Positions 1 through 5,985 of a DNA stretch of 11,857 nucleotides are shown piece by piece. The number at the start of each line of letters is the position of its first letter. Positions within the stretch are counted from its first letter, which is position 1. The notes beneath the pieces are model-generated. The model saw only the letters and a program-made list of their open reading frames with translations, was not told the DNA's origin and ran no database searches. The DNA comes from JAGVPT01 sp963843065 (GTDB lineage: Bacteria > Bacteroidota > Ignavibacteria > UBA10030 > UBA8401), in contig CAWJKX010000203.1 in the NCBI GenBank assembly GCA_963843065.1, forward strand, positions 1 through 11,857. The letters are read 5' to 3'. The position numbers were made by a program, and so were the translations under genes.

Positions 1-1
1 G

Positions 2-103
2 CCCCGGGCCTACTCTTTTGATCGGTGGCTGATTGAGACAATGTCTTCAAATTACAGCGTTAGTTCCACGGTCTCCAAGTCTATGAGTAACGCTGATGCT
101 TGA
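2..103 (+). CDS. Possible C-terminal end of a plus-strand gene cut by the window edge
   Basis: An open frame runs from the left edge for 33 codons to a TGA at 101-103, ending in the residues SMSNADA. I recognise no motif, and the stretch is short enough to occur by chance. If real, the gene would converge with the short-chain dehydrogenase, whose stop lies 34 bases downstream. I see no terminator hairpin between them. Confidence 0.2.
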   Translation, partial: PRAYSFDRWLIETMSSNYSVSSTVSKSMSNADA

Positions 104-136
104 ATCCTGACAAGCAGGGAAAAGCAAGGTATCGTC

Positions 137-841
137 TCACCACGGAACAACTCGGCCGAGGTAATCAAGGAATTGCAGCCCTGGTTTGCCGCGCTGGGCG
201 TTAATTGTTGCGACCAAATTCGGGATGCTCTCCCCAATGCTCAATCGGGCCTCGGGCCCGCCCATATCTGTACGTACCCAGCCTGGCGCCATCGCAAGCA
301 GAGTGCGGCGGTCCTCGGCGTGGCGTGCGGCGAAACTTCGCATGAACATGTTCAAGGCCGCTTTGCTGCCTCGATAAACTTCGTAGTTTCCGTTCGTGTT
401 GTTGGTGACGCTCCCTTGTCCCGAAGACATGACGCCGATGATCCCGGTCGGACGTACCAAGTGGTGCAGAGTCTCGATCACCCGCATCGGGCTCAAAGAG
501 TTGGTCACCATCACCCGGACGAATTCGTCGATCGAAACATCCGCAATCGTCTCGCCGTCATTGTTCTTGACACCTGCGTTGACGAACAAAAGGTCAAACA
601 TTCTCTCCGCCAAACGATTTCGCAACGATATGACCTCGGAGGGGATGTTGATGTCGACGGCTTCAATTTCCAATCGGTCTCCAGCCGATTCAGCTAGTCC
701 ATGCAACGGCGTACCGAATCGCGTTCGGGTTGTTGCGACGACGCTCCAACCCAGCTTCGTGTATTCCTCAGCCATCGCGCAGCCAAGCCCCCTTGAGGCG
801 CCGATGAGGAGCAGGCTCTTTTCTTCAAGGGAATGTTTCAA
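137..841 (-). CDS. Short-chain dehydrogenase/reductase (SDR family), NAD(P)-dependent
   Basis: Cytosolic oxidoreductase of the classical SDR family; the substrate cannot be told from sequence. With the start chosen here it has 234 residues, normal for classical SDRs. The Rossmann cofactor motif GASRGLG is at residues 14-20, NAG at 88-90, the catalytic Ser in VMSSGQGS near 139-140, and the Tyr/Lys pair in YRGSK at 156 and 160, followed by PGWVRTDMG at 186-194, so the active site is complete. The start is a TTG at 841 because AAGGAG (848-853) lies six bases upstream. A GTG at 883 is in frame but has no ribosome binding site and would add a non-conserved leader. The gene appears to be transcribed alone. 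It resembles the CsgA/C-factor-like SDR group, but this is only an impression. Confidence 0.9.
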   Translation of the reverse strand: MKHSLEEKSLLLIGASRGLGCAMAEEYTKLGWSVVATTRTRFGTPLHGLAESAGDRLEIEAVDINIPSEVISLRNRLAERMFDLLFVNAGVKNNDGETIADVSIDEFVRVMVTNSLSPMRVIETLHHLVRPTGIIGVMSSGQGSVTNNTNGNYEVYRGSKAALNMFMRSFAARHAEDRRTLLAMAPGWVRTDMGGPEARLSIGESIPNLVATINAQRGKPGLQFLDYLGRVVPW

Positions 842-847
842 AGCAGT

Positions 848-853
848 CTCCTT
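848..853 (-). promoter_or_regulatory. Ribosome binding site that decides the SDR start
   Basis: On the minus strand this reads AAGGAG, six bases before a TTG codon. It is the only good Shine-Dalgarno sequence near the 5' end of the SDR gene and argues for the TTG start at 841 over the upstream GTG at 883. Confidence 0.65.
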
Positions 854-924
854 TTTCTGGGTTGCCAGTAAGATAGTAAACACTTTGCAATGGTATTACT
901 TGCAAGAATAAAAAGAACTGGCAA

Positions 925-1236
925 TTAGTCAGGAAATTTTTGATCCAATTGATCACTAAAAGTTTTATTGGCATTCTTGATTTCATTTAATACTGTGTAA
1001 TTTCCATTATTTTTATTTACCATATATTTCAGTATTTCAATATCGGTAGCATTAAAATACCTGGTCTCACTAGGAATATAAAACGATCCGGGAATTGAAA
1101 TAACAGCCAACCTGATAATACCTAAACCACGCACTGGCACATAAACTGGGGGCAGATCACCGTCGATCACAACTGTCTTGTCGTTAATGACGTGCTCGCC
1201 ATCGAAGTTACACGCGTTGGTTATGGTAGCAATCAA
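925..1236 (-). CDS. Hypothetical protein, possibly extending upstream to about 1312
   Basis: I do not recognise this 103-residue protein. It has mixed, ordinary composition, no signal peptide and no membrane helix; a hydrophobic strand-rich stretch (VYVPVRGLGIIRLAVISI) lies near residues 31-48. The first possible start is a TTG at 1236, preceded only by a weak purine-rich stretch (AGAGAAAG). The same frame stays open upstream to a stop at 1315-1317 and there encodes plausible protein (KCVDFLYPDQSL), but it has no ATG, GTG or TTG. The gene is therefore either truncated at its 5' end or starts at an unusual codon such as the ATT at 1305. It lies between the SDR and the MdtG-like exporter with no sign of an operon. 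Confidence 0.45.
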   Translation of the reverse strand: MIATITNACNFDGEHVINDKTVVIDGDLPPVYVPVRGLGIIRLAVISIPGSFYIPSETRYFNATDIEILKYMVNKNNGNYTVLNEIKNANKTFSDQLDQKFPD

Positions 1237-1489
1237 ATGCGTTCTTTCTCTTTGTAGAGATTGATCAGGATATAAAAAATCTACACATTTAACAAAGACG
1301 AAAATGTTCTTGTTTTATTGCAACTATTATGTCCACTCCATAAAAAAGGTCCTGAATAAGGGGCAGTTTGTGCGAAAGCGGGTGACGAATGTCCAAGTCT
1401 ATGCCATTAAAGTGATTAGAGCAAGGAAGTTTTGCAGAGTGCCAACAACCGACAACGCTGAAAATCACATGATGACTTTTCTATTCAAC

Positions 1490-2677
1490 TCATAGATTCA
1501 GTCTTCTATAGACCTTAAAATAAACCCATATCGCGTTCATCAGCATCAATGCACTCGTGATGAAAAATACATATCTGATGCCCAAGTAGGCTGCCACTTG
1601 TCCGCCTAAGACTGAACCTCCGAAGCCGCCTAAATATCCTGCCGACATACTAAAACCAAATACTCTTCCTGTAAGATGATCCGGTGTAATTCTTTTGATC
1701 AAGGTATTGACAGAAGGATTCAGTCCCGCAGTTGCTAATCCGAGTAAGAAACGCAGCCCCAGCAGCTGCCACGGGTTCGTTACAAACGCCTGGGGAATAA
1801 AAATAACTCCTGCGGCAATAAGCGCAACCAACATCACTTTCTGAGGCCCAATCCTATCAGATAGTTTTCCTAAGCGAGGAGCTGCAATAATATTTGCCAG
1901 GCCTGAGGCCGAGAACACCATTCCAGCTAATAACGCAACATGGCGAGCATTGTTGGATAATTGAGCAACATATACCGTGATAATTGGTTCTATAGAATAT
2001 AATCCCAGGGTCATCACAAAAAAAGTCACAAAAATTGTAATTGTCAAACTTCTCTCGGGAACATTATTCCATATTTCCTTCATGCCAAGCGTTTTTATGT
2101 TTGGACGCCTGAAATGTTCTTTCACAAAGAAAAGGGTTGTTATAAATGCAATGAACATTAACCCGCCTGTTAAGAAAAATACGCTTTGTAAACCAAGGTT
2201 CTCCGCTATGTATCCGCCGATCATGGGTCCAAGCAACGAACCTGCAATACTTGATGTTGACAGCGTTCCCAAAGCCCATCCGGCGTGTTCTCTATCCGTT
2301 TGAGTTGCGATCAAAGTAATGCACGCTGTGCTATATCCTGTAATCGCTCCCTGCAATAATCTTAATCCGATCAGCTCGAATACATTTTGCGCAAACCCCA
2401 TGCTGAATACAATGACCGCCATACCGAGGCTTGCCCGCAAAAGCATTGGTTTTCGTCCGAATCTGTCGGCGGCATATCCCCAGATTGGCGAGAAGACAGC
2501 TGACAATATAAAAGTGATACCAAAGGCAATTCCTGAATATTGTTCAATCAACTCTGTACTATCAACTCCAAGATGCTTAATAAAGAGAGGCAACACAGGA
2601 GCTACCTGGCTCATTCCGACACCTGTTACAAACATCCCAAACCAACAAACAACTAAATTCCTTTTCCAAATTGGCAT
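1490..2677 (-). CDS. mdtG: MdtG-like MFS drug/proton exporter (DHA1, 12 TM)
   Basis: Inner-membrane proton-driven exporter of the major facilitator superfamily, 395 residues with about 12 hydrophobic helices. It matches E. coli MdtG in several blocks I can recall: WKRNL near residues 4-8, the loop 2-3 motif GYAADRFGRKP at 67-77, IATQTDREHAGWALGTLST at 123-141, the TM5 motif GPMIGG at 150-155, and the second-half APRLGKLSDRIGPQK. MdtG in E. coli is linked to fosfomycin and deoxycholate tolerance; the substrate here is inferred, not shown. The ATG at 2677 is preceded by GGAGAAGGAAGA, somewhat far upstream. A beta-barrel protein gene lies 138 bases upstream on the same strand and could be co-transcribed. 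The symbol marks the closest relative, not proven orthology. Confidence 0.88.
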   Translation of the reverse strand: MPIWKRNLVVCWFGMFVTGVGMSQVAPVLPLFIKHLGVDSTELIEQYSGIAFGITFILSAVFSPIWGYAADRFGRKPMLLRASLGMAVIVFSMGFAQNVFELIGLRLLQGAITGYSTACITLIATQTDREHAGWALGTLSTSSIAGSLLGPMIGGYIAENLGLQSVFFLTGGLMFIAFITTLFFVKEHFRRPNIKTLGMKEIWNNVPERSLTITIFVTFFVMTLGLYSIEPIITVYVAQLSNNARHVALLAGMVFSASGLANIIAAPRLGKLSDRIGPQKVMLVALIAAGVIFIPQAFVTNPWQLLGLRFLLGLATAGLNPSVNTLIKRITPDHLTGRVFGFSMSAGYLGGFGGSVLGGQVAAYLGIRYVFFITSALMLMNAIWVYFKVYRRLNL

Positions 2678-2815
2678 GAATATTAGTCTTCCTTCTCCAG
2701 TGCGTCAATATATTGTAAATCGTAGAACCAATGATTTTTCTATGACATCGAGAATTGCAGTGATGCCGTCGCACATCTTCTTCCAGTCGTTTGCGAAAAT
2801 CTATTAGGTGTAAAA

Positions 2816-3556
2816 TTAAATCGTAAGTTGAAAGCCGATATAACCAGTAATCGTCGTTGCACCTGAAACAGTGCGTCCAACGGAAAAAAGAATATGATCG
2901 TTCTCGTTGAGATTAATGTATCCTCCGACATTAAACCCGCCACTTGATTGAGAGTCTTGGGTGTCGGCCGTTTGATAATACAACTCTCCGCCAAGAGTAA
3001 CAACTTCGGAAAAATCATATTGTGCCTCCCAGCCACCGAAAGTCCAATTCTGCTGTCCAACACCAGGGTTATACCAAAAGCCGCCCCCCGCATACGTTGT
3101 GAATTTCCCCCAGCTTTTCTGGACCCATATTGGGAAATATACCTGTGCTTTGCCTGTTCCCAGTTCCTCATTTTGATTGCCAGTTGGCAGTTCTATTAAA
3201 GGGAAGACTCCTATTTGAGGTGCCGTTTCAGATTCCTCGACGAAGCGAAATTTGATTCCAAGTTCTGTGTCAGAGTAACCATAGTGATTTCCCTCGACGG
3301 TGTGCACGTAACCGAGCGGAGCAATAAGATGAAGCTGCACGTTCGGAACTACGCCGTAATTAATTTCGAAGTGAGGCAACGTGGCATCAGTCTCTCCCAT
3401 ATGAAAATTCTGTATGGATGCGACATAAAACTCCCAGTGCCGAAAGTCAACAGGCTCCGGATCGTCAGTCAAGAATGGGGGACCAGCAAACGCCTCAAGG
3501 GCAAAGAAAGATGAGAGGAGTACATACACCCAGCACCGTTGAGATCGAAATATCAT
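2816..3556 (-). CDS. Outer-membrane beta-barrel 'transporter' family protein (phenol-degradation MetA type)
   Basis: This 246-residue protein has a signal peptide: MIFRSQR, then a hydrophobic core (YVLLSSFFAL) and a likely cleavage after AFA at 22-24. The mature N-terminus GPPFLTDDPEPVDFRHWEFY is a hallmark of proteins annotated as 'transporter' or putative MetA-pathway phenol-degradation proteins. The rest alternates polar and aromatic residues with many Gly/Tyr/Trp positions and ends in GYIGFQLTI, as expected for a beta-barrel ending in a membrane strand. It probably sits in the outer membrane; the substrate is unknown. The ATG at 3556 is chosen because GAGG lies eight bases upstream and the signal peptide starts there; the longer frame to 3679 begins with a TTG and a non-signal leader. 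It is divergent from the plus-strand island. Confidence 0.8.
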   Translation of the reverse strand: MIFRSQRCWVYVLLSSFFALEAFAGPPFLTDDPEPVDFRHWEFYVASIQNFHMGETDATLPHFEINYGVVPNVQLHLIAPLGYVHTVEGNHYGYSDTELGIKFRFVEESETAPQIGVFPLIELPTGNQNEELGTGKAQVYFPIWVQKSWGKFTTYAGGGFWYNPGVGQQNWTFGGWEAQYDFSEVVTLGGELYYQTADTQDSQSSGGFNVGGYINLNENDHILFSVGRTVSGATTITGYIGFQLTI

Positions 3557-3678
3557 TTGCCAAGCCTCATTTATTTCGATGAATCGTTCGTCCCTTTTTG
3601 TATTGGCTACTCTGCTTGAATATCTTCTGATATAATTGTTAACATCCAATATAACATGCGCGCGGAGGGAAAGCCACA
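3557..3678. promoter_or_regulatory. Divergent intergenic region, probable promoters for both sides
   Basis: This 122-base AT-rich gap separates the minus-strand barrel gene from the plus-strand island, so both promoters probably lie here. On the plus strand there is a perfect TATAAT near 3630, but the hexamer 17 bases upstream is a poor -35. A TTGTAT with 17-base spacing to TATCTT is the alternative. If the host uses Bacteroidetes-type promoters (TAnnTTTG), these matches mean little. No operator-like repeat was found. Confidence 0.3.
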
Positions 3679-3789
3679 ATGAAGCAAAATCTCAAGAGCC
3701 TCAACGGCGTGACTCCGAATGAAGCGGTGCGTCAGAGTTGCTTCTACTTGAGGGACGACGGGGATCCATCGATGCAGGTGGGGAGATGA
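3679..3789 (+). CDS. Small ORF, 36 codons, with an in-frame TGA and coding-like continuation
   Basis: The ATG at 3679 has a strong ribosome binding site (GGAGGG, nine bases upstream). It encodes 36 residues, including SLNGVTPNEAVRQSCFYLRD, and stops at a TGA at 3787-3789. The same frame then stays open for 32 more codons to 3888, with protein-like sequence (FVSDFAEDYMGLAIPPGPDQ then KCFYCYW). The gene could be a complete microprotein, a longer gene broken by a nonsense mutation, or a sequencing error. I recognise no family. It is the first gene of the plus-strand island and divergent from the barrel gene. Confidence 0.5.
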   Translation: MKQNLKSLNGVTPNEAVRQSCFYLRDDGDPSMQVGR

Positions 3790-4046
3790 GTTTCTAAAAT
3801 TTTTGTTTCGGATTTCGCAGAGGACTACATGGGACTTGCCATCCCGCCTGGCCCAGACCAGAAGTGTTTTTATTGCTATTGGCAGTGAACAAGACTACAT
3901 TCATACAGCGTCACATATCGATGACATCTGGCCTGGATGAACGGCTGATACCCTCATTGTCACCTTCCTATCAAGTGATGTGAGGGTTGTTTGTTTTTAG
4001 GACAATCACAGCCAACCTGACGAATCAAACTCGAAAAGGTAAGAAC

Positions 4047-4235
4047 ATGAGAAACACATACACAGTCAGCTATCGAAGTAATGGACGAATTAAGGCTGAA
4101 GAGTTGCCTGCAGACACCTACTTTGATGCTGCAGCCGCAGTCCGTCAATCGCACCATCTTAAAGCCTCGGCCATCATCTCGAATGAGATTAGGGACACGG
4201 AGACGGGGCGTAAAAATAGAAAGAGGGCGTTATAG
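4047..4235 (+). CDS. Small hypothetical protein (62 aa) preceding the DUF3820-like gene
   Basis: A basic, soluble 62-residue protein beginning MRNTYTVSYRSNGRIKAEEL and ending in a Lys/Arg-rich tail (GRKNRKRAL). The ATG at 4047 has AAAGG seven to eight bases upstream; a longer frame from a TTG at 3987 lacks support. Its stop codon is one base before the ATG of the next gene, so the two are very likely a translationally coupled pair. Small proteins with a YxxNGRIK-type start turn up on phages and plasmids, but I cannot name a family. The function is unknown. Confidence 0.65.
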   Translation: MRNTYTVSYRSNGRIKAEELPADTYFDAAAAVRQSHHLKASAIISNEIRDTETGRKNRKRAL

Positions 4236-4236
4236 A

Positions 4237-4440
4237 ATGACAGATAATACCCGCATGACTGACGGCATGCACAAAGGAACACGTATGAAAGATGTTCCGG
4301 CTGCGTATCTACTGCATCTGTCGAAAGACGCGGCAACTGTGGGGCTTACAAAATACGTCGCCGATAATCATGAAGTTCTGAAATTGGAGGCGAGAAGGGA
4401 CGGGCGGCTACAATACAAGAAGTGGATGGTAAAGCGATAG
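4237..4440 (+). CDS. DUF3820-like small protein (67 aa)
   Basis: The pattern HKGTRMKDVPAAYLLHL at residues 12-28, followed by a helix with KYVADNHEVLKLEA, matches the layout of DUF3820 proteins (annotated as putative quorum-sensing-regulated virulence factors), which begin with an FGK-KG core followed by a P-xYLLWL motif. The usual first FGK is altered here (DGMHKG). Family length is about 70 residues, so this is probably full length. The start at 4237 has GAGGG nine bases upstream inside the preceding gene. Other in-frame Met codons lie at residues 7, 11 and 17, so the true start could be slightly later. The biochemical role of the family is unsettled; I infer none. Confidence 0.65.
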   Translation: MTDNTRMTDGMHKGTRMKDVPAAYLLHLSKDAATVGLTKYVADNHEVLKLEARRDGRLQYKKWMVKR

Positions 4441-4619
4441 AACCTCCACGCGACAGATTCCCACCAAAACCTTTAGTCCTCAATTATAGAAGTAACTGCA
4501 GTTTGCCACTCCGCCAGATGGCGAAATTGCTTGCCAATACTTCAAGAAATTTAACTTAGTCTTGGCAGATCAATAGGTGCTTCCGATCCAGTCGTACATA
4601 AAAGAAGGAAATTCATCCG
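4441..4619. other. Intergenic stretch with no recognised feature
   Basis: These 179 bases between the DUF3820-like gene and the 53-aa gene carry no ORF with a start and ribosome binding site. I see no strong hairpin with a T-run and no clear promoter. Long minus-strand frames here are antisense shadows of the 53-aa gene. Confidence 0.4.
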
Positions 4620-4781
4620 ATGCAAAAACTTAAGAAGGAAATCGTATCGGTTGGTGGTCTCGCGACCGACGCGATTGTTGACAGAATTATCGCTGAGCGC
4701 GAAGCTAACCTCGCTGAGACAAAACAAAAAAAGAAAGAATTTATCCAGCGACAAAATGCTGGTAAGAAGAAGCGACCATGA
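4620..4781 (+). CDS. Small basic helical protein (53 aa)
   Basis: The ATG at 4620 has AAGGA about ten bases upstream and opens a 53-residue frame. The N-terminal half (KKEIVSVGGLATDAIVDRII) is amphipathic; the C-terminal half is a charged helix rich in Lys and Gln ending GKKKRP. This may be a small nucleic-acid-binding or coiled-coil protein, but that is composition-based inference. It overlaps the next small ORF by four bases (ATGA), a classic coupling arrangement. It is the first gene of the 4620-5453 cluster, and no terminator separates it from the genes that follow. Confidence 0.55.
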   Translation: MQKLKKEIVSVGGLATDAIVDRIIAEREANLAETKQKKKEFIQRQNAGKKKRP

Positions 4782-4852
4782 AATTCGAATGCGGCAGAGA
4801 ATGCTTCTGTCACAGCGAAACAATAAGATATCTCATCCATTCAACCTCATAA
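4778..4852 (+). CDS. Tiny Cys-rich ORF (24 aa) coupled to the 53-aa gene
   Basis: This 24-codon frame starts inside the stop of the preceding gene (ATGA overlap), ends at a TAA at 4850-4852, and is followed after 12 bases by the DUF6526 gene. It encodes CGRECFCH, a cluster of three Cys and one His that could bind a metal. Its independent ribosome binding site is weak, so expression would depend on coupling. It may equally be a chance frame bridging two real genes. Confidence 0.3.
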   Translation: MKFECGRECFCHSETIRYLIHSTS

Positions 4853-4864
4853 AGGATTCTTGCA

Positions 4865-5299
4865 ATGGAAACTCAAAATTACGCAAACCATCGTCAATTC
4901 GTTCCAATGTATCACCGGCTTCTCCGTTACGTGCTTCTCCTTACTTTCATCGGTTCACTGGTCAATCTGTATCTATCCTTCGGCGACCACGAGCGCATCT
5001 ACAGCGCGTCATTAATTACCGTTCTCACGTTCTGCGCAATAACCCAAGTCTGGTATATCAGAGAATTGGCAACGAAGGTGCAAGATCGCGCGATACGGGC
5101 TGAAGAAAACCTGCGCCACTTTGTGATGACTGGCAAACTGTTTGATCTGAACTTGAAGATGGGGCAAATCATTGCACTGCGGTTCGCATCAGATGAAGAG
5201 TATCTGACTCTTGTCAAGCGAGCTGTTCAAGAGAACCTCTCACGAGAGGATATCAAGAAGGCAATCAAAAACTGGCGTGCAGACCATCATCGGGCTTGA
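4865..5299 (+). CDS. DUF6526 family membrane protein
   Basis: A 144-residue protein with two transmembrane helices near residues 22-39 and 48-66, followed by a soluble C-terminal domain. It carries the family's conserved block QDRAIRAEENLRHFVMTGK at 73-91, then QIIALRFASDEE at 101-112 and KAIKNWRAD at 132-140, which I recognise as the DUF6526 signature common in Bacteroidetes and relatives. The length is normal and the protein looks intact. The ATG at 4865 has AAGGA eight bases upstream. The function of the family is unknown; the topology suggests a small inner-membrane protein with a helical cytoplasmic tail. It is followed by an overlapping small zinc-binding gene. Confidence 0.88.
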   Translation: METQNYANHRQFVPMYHRLLRYVLLLTFIGSLVNLYLSFGDHERIYSASLITVLTFCAITQVWYIRELATKVQDRAIRAEENLRHFVMTGKLFDLNLKMGQIIALRFASDEEYLTLVKRAVQENLSREDIKKAIKNWRADHHRA

Positions 5300-5453
5300 T
5301 CTTCCAGCGAATTACTGCGATAATCATCTGACCGAAAACGAAATTGCTCAATACGTCGACGCCCTGGTATCAGACAAGCAGGATCAGCTGCCTAAGGAAA
5401 TCTTGGTGCATGTGGAGGAGTGTTTGGAGTGCAAGGTGGAGATTAGTAACTGA
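5277..5453 (+). CDS. Small HxxxCxxC zinc-binding (anti-sigma-like) protein, 3' end altered by an inserted element
   Basis: The frame encodes LTENEIAQYVDAL, then LPKEILVHVEECLECKVEI. The HVEECLEC segment is an HxxxCxxC motif of the zf-HC2/anti-sigma zinc-binding type. Proteins of this style in the FCB group usually continue into a membrane helix or a second domain, so this 58-residue version is short. The start is uncertain: a GTG at 5277 overlaps the DUF6526 gene and has no well-placed ribosome binding site, and there is no in-frame ATG. The stop TGA at 5451-5453 is the first three bases of the inserted palindromic element. Removing the element and one target copy would give an ending of VEISK instead of VEISN, so the insertion changed only the last residue. 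Confidence 0.55.
   Translation: MQTIIGLDLPANYCDNHLTENEIAQYVDALVSDKQDQLPKEILVHVEECLECKVEISN
5442..5449 (+). repeat. Target-site duplication, left copy
   Basis: ATTAGTAA directly precedes the palindromic element and is repeated exactly at 5622-5629 on its far side. This is what an eight-base staggered cut during transposition leaves behind. The next base differs (C here, G at the right copy). Confidence 0.75.
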
Positions 5454-5621
5454 TGTTACGCAAACACTCAGAAACGTTCATGCTGAGCAAGGCGCAGAGG
5501 GAATATTTCTATCATCCTTCGACGCATCCTGCAAAATACGCAGGATTTGCTCAGGATGATCGTTTTCTCTGCGCCGCGTCGAAGCACATTATAGCACAAA
5601 ATAGTTACCTGCGTAACATCA
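5450..5621. mobile_element. MITE-like palindromic insertion element (172 bp) with 12-bp terminal inverted repeats
   Basis: The ends are perfect inverted repeats: TGATGTTACGCA at 5451-5462 and TGCGTAACATCA at 5610-5621. They are flanked by an identical 8-bp direct repeat. Inside are nested inverted arms: GGCGCAGAG (5491-5499) with CTCTGCGCC (5567-5575), ATCATCC (5511-5517) with GGATGAT (5554-5560), and ATCCTGC (5526-5532) with GCAGGAT (5540-5546). TTCGACGC (5518-5525) is also complementary to GCGTCGAA (5576-5583), giving an alternative fold. No ORF fits a transposase, so it must have been moved in trans. Eight-base duplications occur in several IS families; I cannot assign one. The transcript would form a long hairpin at the 3' end of the zinc-binding gene. 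Confidence 0.75.
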
Positions 5622-5629
5622 ATTAGTAA
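5622..5629 (+). repeat. Target-site duplication, right copy
   Basis: ATTAGTAA directly follows the right terminal inverted repeat and matches 5442-5449 exactly. Confidence 0.75.
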
Positions 5630-5656
5630 GTAAATTTCGACGTGATATGCGTGGTG

Positions 5657-5985
5657 CTAATTGATCTTCGTCGCCACCATAGTCTCCGCGGTTACACTCA
5701 TGTCATTGTCGGAAAAGTTCCATCGTTCAGAGCGGCCTTGCCGACGCCATGCAGAACGATTGTTGTTGCAGTCCCTGAAGTCTTGATGGTATAGGTTCCG
5801 TTAGCATTGTCCGTAAATGCTGTTGATGCGAGCTGAACTAATCCCGATGCATCTGCTGTCAACCCGGCAAATGAATTACAACCTCCGGTGAGAGTTGCCG
5901 GCTTAGTATAATATTGCTGCGCTTTGGCTGCTAATGCCGTCAAGTCTGCGATCACGGCGCTTCGGTTTTGATCGACCGCGTAATC
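5657..5985 (-). pseudogene. Pilin-like protein fragment, frameshifted near its C-terminus
   Basis: This covers the C-terminal half of a pilin/pseudopilin-like protein of the FCB type. The readable part runs AVDQNRSAVIADLTALAAKA, then QQYYTKP, TGGCNSFAGL, NANGTYTIKTSG and HGVG. Intact relatives start with a prepilin hydrophobic helix, which is absent here. The frame is closed by a TGA at 5698. A shift at about 5700 reopens a natural-looking ending (SVTAETMVATKIN) that stops at a TAG at 5657-5659. The fragment is therefore truncated at the 5' end and frameshifted at the 3' end. Its upstream end is fused in frame to a nucleoside-deoxyribosyltransferase-like gene. The family match rests on pattern memory. 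Confidence 0.55.

Noticed and set aside
173..911. Plus-strand frames of 63-174 codons across the SDR gene
   Set aside because: They are antisense to a gene with a complete SDR motif set and have no family signal of their own.
1304..1495. Plus-strand 63-codon frame between the unknown gene and the MdtG-like gene
   Set aside because: No good ribosome binding site, no recognisable domain, and composition typical of non-coding DNA; it also overlaps the end of the exporter gene.
2740..3171. Minus-strand 143-codon frame overlapping the beta-barrel gene
   Set aside because: Shifted frame over the barrel coding sequence, with no signal peptide or motif; the barrel frame has a clear signal peptide and family motif.
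3787..3789. TGA as a selenocysteine codon
   Set aside because: No convincing hairpin immediately follows the TGA and no selenoprotein family is recognised; a nonsense mutation or natural stop is simpler.
4551..4840. Two minus-strand frames rich in Phe/Leu, resembling a membrane protein
   Set aside because: Antisense of the Lys-rich 53-aa gene; Lys codons read backwards give Phe/Leu, so the hydrophobicity is an artefact.
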